In this document: piece after piece, positions 35,670 to 44,794 of the stretch
Position numbering within the stretch: the first letter of the stretch is position 1
Layout of the letters: the number at the start of each line of letters is the position of its first letter
Assembly (NCBI GenBank): GCA_003567315.1
Contig: PWZT01000057.1
Location: 1 to 64,000 of the forward strand
From: Paracoccaceae bacterium
GTDB lineage: Bacteria > Pseudomonadota > Alphaproteobacteria > Rhodobacterales > Rhodobacteraceae
Length of the DNA stretch: 64,000 nucleotides
Reading direction: 5' to 3'
Notes under the pieces: generated by a model
Seen by the model: the letters and a program-made list of their open reading frames with translations, nothing else
What the model was told of the DNA's origin: nothing
Databases searched by the model: none
Translations under genes and position numbers: made by a program

Positions 35670-36533
35670 TCAGGCCGGGCGCATCCGGCGCAGCATCACC
35701 AGATTGGAAACCAAGAGCACGGCGATCACGATGGCCCCGCCCATCAGCGCCCAGCGGCCCGGGTTCTCGCCGATCACATACCAGACCAAGAGCGGCGCGA
35801 AGATCGATTCCAGCAGGATCAGCAGCGACACTTCGGCCGAACTCAGGTAGCGCGGCCCCAGCACCATCAGCCCCGCCGCGCCCGCGATAAACGCCCCATG
35901 CGCCAGAAACAGCGGCCAGTATTCCGCCAGCGGCGCCACCACATCCACGAACAGCCCCATCAGGCAGGCCGCCCCAAGCAGCGCCACCGGCACCGCTGGC
36001 AGCATTGAGCGCGCGCGCAAACCCCTCACCGCTGTCAGCGCGGCCGCGAAGAGGCAGGCCACCATCAGCGCCACCAGATCGCCCTGCCAGCTCGCCCCAA
36101 CCGTCGCGCCCGACCCCCAGAGGATCACCCCGAGCCCCACGAACACGCCCCCCATCGTCCAGACCATGCGCGCGGAAATCGGCTCGCCCAGAAAGATGCG
36201 GCTGAAAATCGCGGCAAAGACCGGCATCGCGGCCAGGATAAAGACCACATTCGCCACGCTGGTCAGCGACACCGCGAGCACGAAACCGGGCGCCGAGACC
36301 CCGAAGAACACGATATAGGCCCAAGCCTTCGGCCCCGCCCGCAGCGCCGAGCCCACCGCGCCTGCCCCCTCGCGCAGCAGCACGAAGGCGAGGATCAGCC
36401 CGCCCGCGATCAGCCCGCGCCAGAAGGCAATCGCCAGCACCTCGGCCTCGATCAGCCGCACAAACAGCGAATCCGGGACCAGAAACAGCACCCCCAGCGT
36501 GGTCAGCAACAACCCTTTGAGATGATCCGACAT
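35670..36533 (-). CDS. DMT-superfamily exporter (EamA)
   Basis: A 287-residue inner-membrane protein with ten predicted helices in two EamA repeats, the fold of drug/metabolite transporters. Seen: 'AFWRGLIAGGLILAFVLL', 'ANVVFILAAMPVFAAIFSRIFLGEPIS' and the second-half repeat 'SSAEVSLLILLESIFAPLLVWYVIGENP'. ATG 36533 follows GGAGG; the long upstream extension in the track is antisense to lrgA. It is convergent with irr, ending 3 bp away. Substrate unknown. Confidence 0.9.
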   Translation of the reverse strand: MSDHLKGLLLTTLGVLFLVPDSLFVRLIEAEVLAIAFWRGLIAGGLILAFVLLREGAGAVGSALRAGPKAWAYIVFFGVSAPGFVLAVSLTSVANVVFILAAMPVFAAIFSRIFLGEPISARMVWTMGGVFVGLGVILWGSGATVGASWQGDLVALMVACLFAAALTAVRGLRARSMLPAVPVALLGAACLMGLFVDVVAPLAEYWPLFLAHGAFIAGAAGLMVLGPRYLSSAEVSLLILLESIFAPLLVWYVIGENPGRWALMGGAIVIAVLLVSNLVMLRRMRPA

Positions 36534-36620
36534 GCCCCTCCACGTGCCTGCGCGCGGCGCGGGCTTTTCTTTTGCCGCGCGATCTGAGCAGATTGCCCCA
36601 TCCGCTGCAAGAGGCCCGCC

Positions 36621-36980
36621 ATGATCCACGCGCTCACCCTGATCCTCGCCTGCCAACTCGCGGGCGAACTTGTCACCCGGCTTTTCGGCCTGCCGGTCCC
36701 CGGCCCTGTCTTCGGCATGGCGCTGCTTTTCGCGCTGATGCTCGGCTCGGGGCGGCTGGCCGCCCGCGTCACTCCCACGGGCGAGGGCATCCTGCGCCAT
36801 CTCTCGCTTCTGTTCGTGCCCGCCGGTGTTGGCGTTGTGGGCCATCTCGCGGCACTTGGCGCGCACGGCATCGGTCTGGCGCTCGCGCTGGTCCTCTCGA
36901 CTGTGCTGGCGCTGGCCATCGGTGCCGCCGTGTTCGTGGGCGTGAGCAAGCTCATCGGCAAGGACGCTAGCGATGCATGA
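36621..36980 (+). CDS. lrgA: LrgA/CidA-family holin-like protein
   Basis: A 119-residue protein with four hydrophobic segments, the LrgA/CidA topology. Conserved: 'GLPVPGPVFGMALLFALM' and 'LLFVPAGVGVVGHL'. In Staphylococcus the family modulates murein hydrolase activity; in several bacteria and plants LrgA/LrgB act together as pyruvate or glycolate transporters, which may be more relevant here. The stop overlaps the lrgB start by 8 bp, so the pair is cotranslated. Confidence 0.88.
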   Translation: MIHALTLILACQLAGELVTRLFGLPVPGPVFGMALLFALMLGSGRLAARVTPTGEGILRHLSLLFVPAGVGVVGHLAALGAHGIGLALALVLSTVLALAIGAAVFVGVSKLIGKDASDA

Positions 36981-37698
36981 TTTCGCCGATATCTGGTCCT
37001 ATCTGACCGAAACCCCGCTCATCTGGCTCACGGCCACGCTGATCGCCTATCTGATTGGCGACCGCATCGCCGAGGCCGCAGACCGCGCGCCACTCGCCAA
37101 CCCCGTCCTGATCGCGGTGGTGCTGCTCGCGGGGCTCCTGTGGCTGACTGACACCAGCTACACGCAGTATTTCGAGGGCGCGCAATTCGTCCATTTCCTG
37201 CTCGGCCCCGCCACAGTCGCGCTCGCCATCCCGCTCTGGCAGCAGCGCCACGCGGTGCGCCAGACGCTCCTGCCGATCATGGCCGCGCTTGTGGCAGGTT
37301 CCGCGACGGCTGTGCTCTCTGCGCTCGCCATCGGGCATGCGATGGGGCTGACCCCGGAACTCATGGCCACGCTCGCGCCCAAGAGCACCACTGCCCCGGT
37401 CGCGCTCGGCATCTCCGAGCGCCTCGGCGGCTCGCCCACTCTCGCGGCCGTGCTGGTGATCCTGACCGGCATCATCGGCGCGATTGTTGTGACCCCGCTC
37501 ATGAACGCGCTGCGCATCCGCGACTGGCGCGCGCGCGGATTTGCCGTGGGGGTGGCCGCGCATGGTATCGGCACCGCTCGTGCCTTTCAGGTGAACAAGC
37601 AGGCGGGCGCGTTTGCGGGCATCGGCATGGCGCTCAACGCGATGCTGACCGCGCTGCTTGCGCCTTGGGCGCTAGCGGTGTTTGATCCCACGGGTTGA
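36973..37698 (+). CDS. lrgB: LrgB/CidB-family membrane protein
   Basis: A 241-residue protein with about seven membrane segments and the LrgB signature 'LAPKSTTAPVALGISERLGGSPTLAAVLVILTGIIGA' and 'GVAAHGIGTARAFQ'. It is the partner of the preceding gene. Transport of small carboxylates or control of envelope integrity are the known roles in other organisms. The gene is intact, though a transposase relic begins about 100 bases downstream. Confidence 0.9.
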   Translation: MHDFADIWSYLTETPLIWLTATLIAYLIGDRIAEAADRAPLANPVLIAVVLLAGLLWLTDTSYTQYFEGAQFVHFLLGPATVALAIPLWQQRHAVRQTLLPIMAALVAGSATAVLSALAIGHAMGLTPELMATLAPKSTTAPVALGISERLGGSPTLAAVLVILTGIIGAIVVTPLMNALRIRDWRARGFAVGVAAHGIGTARAFQVNKQAGAFAGIGMALNAMLTALLAPWALAVFDPTG

Positions 37699-37804
37699 TG
37701 GTGCGATCCTTTCGCAGGAATGGAAAGAAGCATTATGGGCTAAGTTCGTCACGGAAGCGCTACGCTGAGGAATTGAGCCGCCATTGTTCCGAGCACAATG
37801 GTCG

Positions 37805-38132
37805 CGCGGGATCGAGCACCGGCTGACCAAGCCGAACCACCCGTGGAGTTCCGAGGATCAGAAAACGATCCGGGGATCGTTTTCCCGAGGGACGGCGAGG
37901 TCGAGAGGATGAACCGCACGATCAAGGACGCAACCGTCAAGCGCTACCACTACGACTGCCACGACCAGCTCCGGGCGTATCTCGCCGACTTCCTTGCCGC
38001 CCATAACTTCGCGCGCAGGCTCAAGACCCTGAACGGCCTCACACCCATGACTACATCTGCAAGGTCTGGGCTTCAGATCCAGACAGAGCCATCGTCGCGC
38101 CGATCCACCAGATGCCGGGACTGAGCGCCTAG
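37805..38132 (+). pseudogene. IS481-family transposase relic
   Basis: The C-terminal quarter of an IS481-type DDE transposase is recognisable in pieces: 'GIEHRLTKPNHPW' (from 37808), 'VERMNRTIKDATVKRYHYDCHDQLRAYLADFLAAHNFARRLKTLNGLTP', and 'DYICKVWASDPDRAIVAPIHQMPGLSA'. A roughly 41-bp insert with a perfect palindrome separates the first two, and a one-base deletion after 'GLTP' shifts the third out of frame. The N-terminal part and the left end are missing. Its TAG stop interlocks with the TAG of the opposite-strand META gene (CTAG). The bases 37699-37804 in front hold no recognisable gene. Confidence 0.85.
37851..37890. repeat. Palindromic insert in IS481 relic
   Basis: GAAAACGATCC-GG-GGATCGTTTTC (37861-37884) is a perfect 11-bp inverted repeat with a 2-bp spacer. 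It is flanked by direct repeats CCGAGG at 37851-37856 and 37885-37890, and it interrupts the transposase motif 'NHPW(T)NGQVERMN'. A related palindrome occurs at 55213-55234. Confidence 0.75.
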
Positions 38133-39340
38133 CGGCGCGATGCCGTCAGCACGGGCAAATGCCCTGCGAGCAGGATCAACATGCCATCGCGGGCAAGCGC
38201 GAAGCTGGTGGAGACTTCGAGCGCATCGAGAAACCGCAATTCCATATTCTGCTTGTGCGCCGGGCAGGCAATCCGTGTTGTGCCCAATTCGGTAAAAGCC
38301 AGCGTCCCTTCTTCGACCATTGCCATGCCAACATAGCGATTGCATGTGCCACGCCCGGAGATCTGCGTGTCGGCGATTTGCAGCGTTATGGGCGGCATGG
38401 TGTCGCCGTTCATGGCAAGCGGACGGCCGAAAATGCTCTTTACATGCCAGCTTTCCCCATCGATCAGCCGAAGCGGCGAGCCGGCGCAGCCGTCGCGTGA
38501 CACATCAAGCCCCTCATGCACCAGTGTCGCGGAAAACGGATAGGGCAGCCCGCGTGCGTCAAGCTCGCAGCGGTCTTCGCGGATCGTCAGGCGAAGCTCT
38601 TCATTGTGGATCGTGATCGCCCCGTCGCGCGGTGCCTCGAAGCTCAGATCCGTTGCGCGCAAAGCCTCTTCTTCATGTCCGGGCGGGTCGATCAGCGCCT
38701 CTTCCAGACCCATTGCCATGCGCCAGCTCTGGTCGCGGGCCTGGACCTCCAGCGGCAGGATCGGGCGGAACAGGCTGGGCTGGCACAGGGTTGCCTCGCG
38801 CTCGGGTGCGGTCAGTTCCGCATCATTGCCCTCAAGGCGGAACACGGCACCCTCCTCAGCGCGGAAGGTGTCGGCTCCGGCTTCATCTTCCTCCATTCGC
38901 CAGATACCATCCGCATTTTGCAGGTGCAGGGCGTTGTCTTGATGAGTGATCCGCAGGGTGTCCTCGTTATCGCAGACCCAAAGATCGTGGAAGCCAAGCG
39001 CAAGGCGCGCGCGCAGGACCAGCCTCGGCCCATTTGCTGCGCGGTCGGAAATCGGCGTGATCTGGCTTTGCAGGGTCACGCGGCCTCCGTCGATCAGCCC
39101 GGCCTGAATCGTGGCGGCTGCGCGCGGAAGAGGCGGCATCTCCACATGCAGGGAGCGTTCGCCCATTTCGAGATCCTTGCGCAACGCAAGGACCTGATTG
39201 CCCTCGATATCGCGTACGACCAGCAAGGCTTCGGCGCGCGCGCTGACATTACCCTCCCAGCTGAGTTGTGCCCCCTCCGCTTGCGCATGCCCCATTTGAG
39301 GGGCGAGGATCAGGGCAAGAATTACAGCGGCGCAACGCAT
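38129..39340 (-). CDS. Secreted multidomain protein: YbaY-like, MliC-like, META
   Basis: A 403-residue exported protein. A signal peptide ('AAVILALILAPQMGHAQA') is followed by a YbaY-like beta domain (about 25-105), an MliC-like section with paired cysteines ('LWVCDNEDTLRI' and 'ATLCQPS', about 115-190), a section resembling COG3650 ('VQARDQSWRMAMG', about 195-290) and a C-terminal META/HslJ domain ('SGRGTCNRYVG', 'TELGTTRIACPAHKQ'). MliC domains inhibit lysozyme and META domains occur in heat-shock or adhesion proteins, so envelope protection is a reasonable guess. Start ATG 39340 has GGAG upstream; ATG 39352 is an alternative. Domain calls are by eye. Confidence 0.78.
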   Translation of the reverse strand: MRCAAVILALILAPQMGHAQAEGAQLSWEGNVSARAEALLVVRDIEGNQVLALRKDLEMGERSLHVEMPPLPRAAATIQAGLIDGGRVTLQSQITPISDRAANGPRLVLRARLALGFHDLWVCDNEDTLRITHQDNALHLQNADGIWRMEEDEAGADTFRAEEGAVFRLEGNDAELTAPEREATLCQPSLFRPILPLEVQARDQSWRMAMGLEEALIDPPGHEEEALRATDLSFEAPRDGAITIHNEELRLTIREDRCELDARGLPYPFSATLVHEGLDVSRDGCAGSPLRLIDGESWHVKSIFGRPLAMNGDTMPPITLQIADTQISGRGTCNRYVGMAMVEEGTLAFTELGTTRIACPAHKQNMELRFLDALEVSTSFALARDGMLILLAGHLPVLTASRR

Positions 39341-39423
39341 CGGACTCTCCATCGACGGATGCGCCCGTGGATAAGCCAACCATCGCTATTGCGGCAACAA
39401 CAATCGCGTGAGTGGGCCCGTTC

Positions 39424-39987
39424 TCAGGCGCGTTCCGAATACTCGAAGGTTTCGGTATTGACGACAATGTCTTCATCCGGACCGACAAAGGGCGGCACCA
39501 GAACGCGCACCCCATTGTCGAGCACGGCGGGCTTGAAACTGTTCGCGGCTGTCTGGCCCTTGACCACTGGCTCAGTCTCCACAACCTTGCAAACGACCTT
39601 CTGCGGCAACGCCATGTTCAGCGCCTCTTCGCCGTAATACTCGACCGTCACGGTCATCCCGTCCTGAAGGAAGGGTCGGCGCTCCCCGAGAAGATCGACA
39701 TCGAGTTCCACCTGATCGAAGGTTTCCGTGTCCATAACCACTAGGCGGCCATCGGCTTCATAGAGGAATTGCTGGTCTTTCTGCTCGAGCCGCACGCGCT
39801 CCACCTTGTCATCGGAGCGGAAGCGCTCGTTGAGCTTGCGCCCGTCGCGCAGGTTCTTCATCTCGACCTGTGCAAACGCCCCGCCCTTGCCTGGTTTCAC
39901 ATGGTTGACCTTGACCGCGGCCCAGAGCCCGCCATCATGCTCCAGAACATTACCGGGGCGTATCTCGTTACCGTTGATCTTAGGCAT
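39424..39987 (-). CDS. efp: Elongation factor P
   Basis: A 187-residue translation factor that relieves ribosome stalling at consecutive prolines. All three beta-barrel domains are present, with the modification loop 'VKPGKGGAF' carrying the conserved lysine at position 34. A lysine there suggests beta-lysylation by EpmA/EpmB, but those genes are not in the window. It is divergent from the small DUF6280-type gene. Confidence 0.96.
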   Translation of the reverse strand: MPKINGNEIRPGNVLEHDGGLWAAVKVNHVKPGKGGAFAQVEMKNLRDGRKLNERFRSDDKVERVRLEQKDQQFLYEADGRLVVMDTETFDQVELDVDLLGERRPFLQDGMTVTVEYYGEEALNMALPQKVVCKVVETEPVVKGQTAANSFKPAVLDNGVRVLVPPFVGPDEDIVVNTETFEYSERA

Positions 39988-40197
39988 GAGGTGACCTTGC
40001 TGTGCGCTTGATACATGAGTTTAAGCTCCTATATCCCGTACGGGTTTCTTGCGCAAGAACAGCATATGGGCGGCATTTGTTTCAAGCTATGCTCTTTGTG
40101 CATGGGTGGTATGCCTTATAAGCGTAGCGAATCACATGGCAAAACGCGTATGCAGGCTCGACCGGTGGATGCAAGACCAAGAATAAAGGACGACAGA

Positions 40198-40527
40198 ATG
40201 TTTGACGCTGCGGATGGAACCGCATTCACGCACGAACAAGGCGCGCGCGCTCGCAAACTCTTTGCGGCAGTGGTGCTGGCTGCGCTCGATGATGCGATTG
40301 CCGACGACAAGAAATTCGGCAACGGGCCCGAGCAGATTGCGCGCTGGGCACGGTCGCGCGATGGGCGCGAAGTGCTGAGCTGTGCCGGGATCGACCCGAA
40401 CGAACGGGTCGTGGCCGGGTTGATGGAATTTGTCGCGAAAGGTGTGCGCACCTCTGTCGCGCTGTCGCGCGAGGAAAGCGAGCGGCGCAACGCGGCTGCG
40501 GCAGCGGCGGAAGTCGCTGCGGCCTGA
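40198..40527 (+). CDS. DUF6280-type small protein, function unknown
   Basis: A 109-residue soluble protein strongly typical of Rhodobacterales: 'GTAFTHEQGARARKLFAAVVLAALDDAIADDKKFGNGPEQIARWARSRDGREVLSCAGIDPNERVVAGLMEFVAKGVRTSVALSREESERR'. It looks all-helical and could be a small regulatory or DNA-associated protein; no function is established. Start ATG 40198 has AAGGA upstream, while the 170-residue track ORF starts in the efp promoter region. A strong terminator follows. Confidence 0.88.
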   Translation: MFDAADGTAFTHEQGARARKLFAAVVLAALDDAIADDKKFGNGPEQIARWARSRDGREVLSCAGIDPNERVVAGLMEFVAKGVRTSVALSREESERRNAAAAAAEVAAA

Positions 40528-40543
40528 GACACCAGACTTCATG

Positions 40544-40586
40544 ACGAAAAGGCCCTGCGTCACGCGCGGGGTCTTTTCGTTTTTTC
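40544..40586 (+). terminator. Rho-independent terminator after DUF6280 gene
   Basis: A long hairpin (ACGAAAAGGCCCTGCG, loop TCA, CGCGCGGGGTCTTTTCGT) ends in a TTTTTT run, about 17 bases after the stop codon. The complementary A tract lets it also serve the opposite strand, where the convergent isomerase gene ends at 40598. Confidence 0.88.
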
Positions 40587-40597
40587 TGCGCCGGGCG

Positions 40598-41194
40598 TCA
40601 GCTCGCGACCTCCAGATATTCGGCCAGAAACTCAAGCCTGTCCTGCCCCCAGAACCGCGCCTCTCCCACCACGAAGAACGGCACGCCGAACACACCATCG
40701 GCGATCGCCTCTTCCAGATTGCGCGGATAGATCTCGGCCCCCTGCAGCATGCCGCTGAAGGCGATGGACGGGTCGAACCCGGCCGCTGTGAGGCACGCGC
40801 GGATGACCTCGTCCTCGGCGATATTGCGGTCTTCTTCCCAGCAGGCCCGGGTCAGGCCGCTGACAAGGGCGGCCATATCGCCACCGCCCGCTTCTTGCGC
40901 AGCGATGATGGCATAGGAGGCGGGCGCGGGGTTGGTCGGAAAATAGGCCGGTTGCAGCTTCATCGGCAGGCCCAGCCGCTTTGACCAGCGGTCGAGTTCC
41001 TGCAGGCGGTAGGCCTTGCGGCTCTTATGGCGCTCGGCCAGAACCTGCCCGCCTGTGCGGGGAAACAGCGATGTGGGGTCGATGGGCTTGTATCGCAGGC
41101 GCGCGCCAGCGGCGCGGGCGATCTCGGCGGGTCGGGTGCCCGCCATATGGACCCAGGGCGAAATCGGGCTCAGATAGTAATCGATCTGCGTCAT
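40598..41194 (-). CDS. 2-hydroxychromene-2-carboxylate isomerase/DsbA-like (kappa GST fold)
   Basis: A 198-residue thioredoxin-fold protein of the HCCA isomerase (kappa-class GST-like) family. It has the N-terminal '[14 protein letters not shown]', with a serine in place of the DsbA CxxC, and '[24 protein letters not shown]' with the cis-proline loop. Known members isomerise 2-hydroxychromene-2-carboxylate in naphthalene breakdown using glutathione, but most chromosomal homologues have unknown substrates, and no aromatic pathway is nearby. Start ATG 41194 follows AAGGAG. Confidence 0.88.
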   Translation of the reverse strand: MTQIDYYLSPISPWVHMAGTRPAEIARAAGARLRYKPIDPTSLFPRTGGQVLAERHKSRKAYRLQELDRWSKRLGLPMKLQPAYFPTNPAPASYAIIAAQEAGGGDMAALVSGLTRACWEEDRNIAEDEVIRACLTAAGFDPSIAFSGMLQGAEIYPRNLEEAIADGVFGVPFFVVGEARFWGQDRLEFLAEYLEVAS

Positions 41195-41285
41195 CGGCAG
41201 CTCCTTGCAGCAAGCGGGCAGTTTGCAAGACGCTACCTCGGTGGTAAGCGGTGTCAACTCAAGCGAATCCCCGAAGGATGGCCCG

Positions 41286-42302
41286 ATGATCGACCGCTCC
41301 GAACCCAAGCTCATTGCCGGAAACTCCAACGGGCCGCTTGCGAAGGCCATCGCGCGGCGCATGACATTGCATCGGGGCATGTCCTTCTCGCTGGTCGATG
41401 CGCGGGTCGAGCGGTTCAATGACGGCGAGGTTTTTGTCGAGGTGTTCGAGAATGTTCGTGGCGAGGACATGTTCATCATCCAGTCCACCTCCAAACCGGC
41501 CAATGACCATCTGATGGAGCTGCTGATCATCGCCGATGCGCTCAAGCGCTCTTCCGCGGCGCGGATCACCGCCGTCATCCCCTATTTCGGCTATGCGCGC
41601 CAAGACCGCCGGACCAAGGCGCGCACGCCGATCTCGGCCAAGCTGGTCTCCAACATGATCACCCAGGCGGGGATCGAGCGCATCCTGACGCTTGATCTGC
41701 ACGCCGCCCAGATCCAGGGGTTTTTCGATATTCCGGTCGATAACCTCTATGCCGCGCCGGTCTTTGCGCTGGATGTGATGCACCATTTCAACGGGCGGCT
41801 TCAGGATGTCGTCATCGTCTCGCCCGATGTTGGCGGTGTCGCCCGCGCGCGCGAGCTTGCCAAGCGGATCGGATGTGCACTCGCGATTGTCGACAAGCGC
41901 CGCGAAAAGCCTGGCGAAATCGCCGAGATGACCGTGATCGGGGAAGTGACAGGCAAGATCTGCGTCATCGTCGATGATATCTGCGATACGGCCGGCACGC
42001 TGTGCAAGGCTGCGGAAGTTCTCATCGAGGCGGGCGCCACCGAGGTGCACAGCTACATCACCCACGGCGTGCTGTCAGGCCCGGCGGTGGAACGGATCAC
42101 GAACTCGGTCATGAAATCGCTGGTCATCACCGATTCCATCGCCCCGACCGAGGCGGTTCAGGCCGCCCCCAATATCCGCATCGTGCCCACAGCGCCAATG
42201 TTCGCGCAAGGGATCCTGAACACATGGAAGGGCACGTCGGTCTCATCGCTTTTCGATACCGAGACGCTCATGCCCATCTATGAAGGGTTTTACGGCTCGT
42301 GA
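41286..42302 (+). CDS. prs: Ribose-phosphate pyrophosphokinase (PRPP synthetase)
   Basis: A 338-residue enzyme that makes PRPP from ribose 5-phosphate and ATP, feeding nucleotide, histidine and tryptophan synthesis. Signatures: '[23 protein letters not shown]', '[20 protein letters not shown]' and the PRPP loop '[14 protein letters not shown]'. Start ATG 41286 is preceded by AAGGA. Slightly longer than the usual 310-320 residues because of short insertions. It is convergent with the NfeD-like gene, with 4 bp between the stops. Confidence 0.95.
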   Translation: MIDRSEPKLIAGNSNGPLAKAIARRMTLHRGMSFSLVDARVERFNDGEVFVEVFENVRGEDMFIIQSTSKPANDHLMELLIIADALKRSSAARITAVIPYFGYARQDRRTKARTPISAKLVSNMITQAGIERILTLDLHAAQIQGFFDIPVDNLYAAPVFALDVMHHFNGRLQDVVIVSPDVGGVARARELAKRIGCALAIVDKRREKPGEIAEMTVIGEVTGKICVIVDDICDTAGTLCKAAEVLIEAGATEVHSYITHGVLSGPAVERITNSVMKSLVITDSIAPTEAVQAAPNIRIVPTAPMFAQGILNTWKGTSVSSLFDTETLMPIYEGFYGS

Positions 42303-42306
42303 GGCG

Positions 42307-42648
42307 TCAGTCCTTCGGCTGATCTGGCTCGCGGCGTTCCGCGCGCCTCTTGCGATCCGAAGGCGGCAGCGACTCGAGCGAATCGAAATCATTGATGTCG
42401 CGCCGGGTCTGGCGGCGGTGCTTGTTCCAGCGCGAAAAGCCCAGCCAGACCGCAAGCCCGACACTCGCCCAGATCAACGCCTGCAGCGCAAGGGGCAATC
42501 CCGGCACCAGCCAGACCACCAGCGCCACGACTGCCGCGCCAAAGGCGAAGCCGAGCGCGACATAGGCCGTCGTCATCATCTCCACCGCCAGCAGGACCGC
42601 CGCGATCAGGCCCCAGATCATCCAGTCGGGCAGGGCAAACAGGTCCAT
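42307..42648 (-). CDS. NfeD-like membrane protein
   Basis: A 113-residue protein of the short NfeD type: three hydrophobic segments ('MIWGLIAAVLLAVEMMTTAYVALGFAFGAAVVALVVWLVPGLPLALQALIWASVGLAVWLGF') and a charged C-terminal tail. NfeD proteins are partners of SPFH/stomatin proteins, and the stomatin gene sits 4 bp upstream, so a membrane-microdomain pair is likely. The OB-fold domain of longer NfeD proteins is replaced by a disordered-looking tail. Confidence 0.87.
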   Translation of the reverse strand: MDLFALPDWMIWGLIAAVLLAVEMMTTAYVALGFAFGAAVVALVVWLVPGLPLALQALIWASVGLAVWLGFSRWNKHRRQTRRDINDFDSLESLPPSDRKRRAERREPDQPKD

Positions 42649-42652
42649 CGGC

Positions 42653-43507
42653 TCAGATTTCCTTCAGGATCGCGGCTGCCTCGCGGAAGGCGTTGGACGG
42701 CCCACCCGGCAGCATGATCAGTTTCGCATTGTCGGATTTCGACAGCCCCTCCAGCGCCTCGACCTGCATCCGCGCGGTCTGGAAGGTCAGCGCCTCGCGC
42801 GCGTTCTCACCCTCCAGCGAGGCGGCGATGGCGCGGTTGGCCTCGGCATTGGCATCGGCAATGGCACGGATCGCATCGGCCTTGCGCTGCGCCTCGTAAA
42901 GCTCGGCATCGGCGGCCAACTCTGCCGCGCGGCGCTGGCCTTCGGCGCGGGTGATCGCCGCGCGCCGCTCGCGCTCGGCGGCAAGAACCTCCGCCATCGC
43001 CTTCTGCGTGGTCTCGTTGAGTTTGACATCGGTGATTTCCGAGCGCGAGATGCGGATACCATAAGTCTGGCCTGCATCCTCCAGCGCTTCCAGCAGCGCC
43101 ACATTGAGCGAGCCACGGTCGGATTGCACCTGATCGAGTTCCACCTTGCCCAATTCCGAACGCACCAGCGATTGCACGAGCCCGATCACCAGATTGTCGA
43201 TATTATTGACGCGGAACACCGCCGCCTCGGGGTTCTCGATCCGGTAAACCACCAGGAGCTGCGCGCCAAAGACCACGTTATCGGCCGAAACCACTTCGAG
43301 CGAAATATCGTTCAGAACCTGATCATTGACCGGCACCTTGGAATGCACCCGGTCAAGGAAGGGCACGATCACATTCACCCCTGCATCCAGCGTGCGGTGA
43401 TAGGCCCCGAGCCGCGTGACAACATAGTTTTCCGATTGCGGCACGATCTTGAGGCCCAGAAGGACCACCAGAACAATCACCACGACAATCGCCAGAATGA
43501 GTTCCAT
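42653..43507 (-). CDS. SPFH/stomatin-family protein
   Basis: A 284-residue protein with one N-terminal membrane hairpin ('LILAIVVVIVLVVLLGLKIVPQS') followed by the SPFH/band-7 domain ('YVVTRLGAYHRTLDAGVNVIVPFLDRVHSKV', 'DNVVFGAQLLVVYRIENPEAAVFRV') and an Ala/Glu/Arg-rich coiled coil ('ERERRAAITRAEGQRRAAELAADAELYEAQRKADAIRAIADANAEANRAIA'). It should oligomerise at the inner membrane, as QmcA/HflK-like proteins do, with the downstream NfeD protein. ATG 43507 follows GAGGTAG. Confidence 0.92.
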   Translation of the reverse strand: MELILAIVVVIVLVVLLGLKIVPQSENYVVTRLGAYHRTLDAGVNVIVPFLDRVHSKVPVNDQVLNDISLEVVSADNVVFGAQLLVVYRIENPEAAVFRVNNIDNLVIGLVQSLVRSELGKVELDQVQSDRGSLNVALLEALEDAGQTYGIRISRSEITDVKLNETTQKAMAEVLAAERERRAAITRAEGQRRAAELAADAELYEAQRKADAIRAIADANAEANRAIAASLEGENAREALTFQTARMQVEALEGLSKSDNAKLIMLPGGPSNAFREAAAILKEI

Positions 43508-43570
43508 CAGCTACCTCGTTCAAATGCTGTGCGCGATTGTGCGGCGGGACGCGCCGCGCGACAAGCGAAA

Positions 43571-44794
43571 TCAGGCGGTTTCCTCTCCGGCCACCCGCCG
43601 CGAGAGCAGCATCAGCGACAATGCCACGCTCGCACAGAGGATCATCCCGAAAATCAGCGGCAATGGGGTGCCGTCATAGGCCAGCGAGATCGGTAGCGCG
43701 ATCATGACCGATCCCATGGTCGAAAGCGACATCACCACGGATGACCCGATCCCGGCCATATGCCCCAGCGGTTGCAGCGCCAAGGCGTTGAGATTGCCGA
43801 AGGTCAGCCCGATGGAAAAGAAGGCCGTGCACATGAAGGCGAAGAAAAGCGCGAAATCCCACGGCGCGGGCAGGCCCAGCAGCATCAGCCCGAGGAAAAA
43901 CACCGACACGCTCGCTTGCCACAGAAAGGCCAGGGTCGCGATCCTGCGCATGCCGAAGCGCATCACGAGTTTCGCATTCACGATGCTCGCCGTGCCTGCG
44001 AATAGTGCCGTGGCGGCAAACCAGAAGGGGAAAGTCGCCGCGCGGTCATAGACATCGTCGAAGATCATCGGCAGGTTCGAGAGCCACGCGAAAAGCGGCG
44101 CGAAGGCGAAGGTCAGGGCCACGACATAGATCATCACGGCGGGGTTGGTCACGATCTCGACCAGCGCCGCCCAGATCACGCGCGGTCGGAGGGGGCGGCG
44201 GTTTTCGGGGGCGAGGCTCTCGGGCTGGCGGGTCATCAGCCAGAGCCCGGCGATGATCCCGAAAGCCACGAAGGCAAAGAAGATCATCCGCCAGTTCGAT
44301 ACCCACATGATCCCCGCCCCGATCGAGGGCGCGATGGCGGGCACCAGCACGAACAGCGTCATGATGATCGAGGTCACGCGTGCCATCGACCGCCCCGAAT
44401 AGAGGTCGCGCACCATGGCCGTGGCCACCACGCGCGGCGCGGCAGCCCCGAGCCCTTGCAGGAAGCGCGCGGCCAGCAGGCTTTCGATGGACCATGCCTG
44501 CATCGCCAGCACGGCGCCAGCGAGATAGAGCGAAATTCCCACCAACAGCACCGATTTGCGCCCGAAGGCGTCCGAGACCGGCCCGCAGACCAGCGTGCCC
44601 ATGCCCAGCCCGAAAACGAACGCAGTGATGACAAGCTGCCCGCGCTGGGGGCTTTCGGGCGAAAGCTCCTGCCCGATCAGCGGCAGGGCGGGCAGCATCG
44701 CATCGATGGAGAAGGCGACAGCGGACATCAGTAGCGCCATCAGCGCCACGAATTCGCCAAAGCGCAGCGGTTTGGTGGGGGAGAAGAGACGCAT
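43571..44794 (-). CDS. Bcr/CflA-type MFS drug-resistance transporter
   Basis: A 407-residue proton-driven exporter with twelve membrane segments and MFS family signatures: 'DAMLPALPLIGQEL', 'GPVSDAFGRKSVLLVG' (motif A) and 'LQGLGAAAPRVVATAMVRDLYSG'. Closest type is Bcr/CflA, whose members export bicyclomycin, sulfonamides or peptides; substrate is unknown. The ATG shares one base with the stop of the DsbA-like gene (TGATG); the three genes from 43.6 to 46.9 kb form one overlapping operon. Confidence 0.9.
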   Translation of the reverse strand: MRLFSPTKPLRFGEFVALMALLMSAVAFSIDAMLPALPLIGQELSPESPQRGQLVITAFVFGLGMGTLVCGPVSDAFGRKSVLLVGISLYLAGAVLAMQAWSIESLLAARFLQGLGAAAPRVVATAMVRDLYSGRSMARVTSIIMTLFVLVPAIAPSIGAGIMWVSNWRMIFFAFVAFGIIAGLWLMTRQPESLAPENRRPLRPRVIWAALVEIVTNPAVMIYVVALTFAFAPLFAWLSNLPMIFDDVYDRAATFPFWFAATALFAGTASIVNAKLVMRFGMRRIATLAFLWQASVSVFFLGLMLLGLPAPWDFALFFAFMCTAFFSIGLTFGNLNALALQPLGHMAGIGSSVVMSLSTMGSVMIALPISLAYDGTPLPLIFGMILCASVALSLMLLSRRVAGEETA

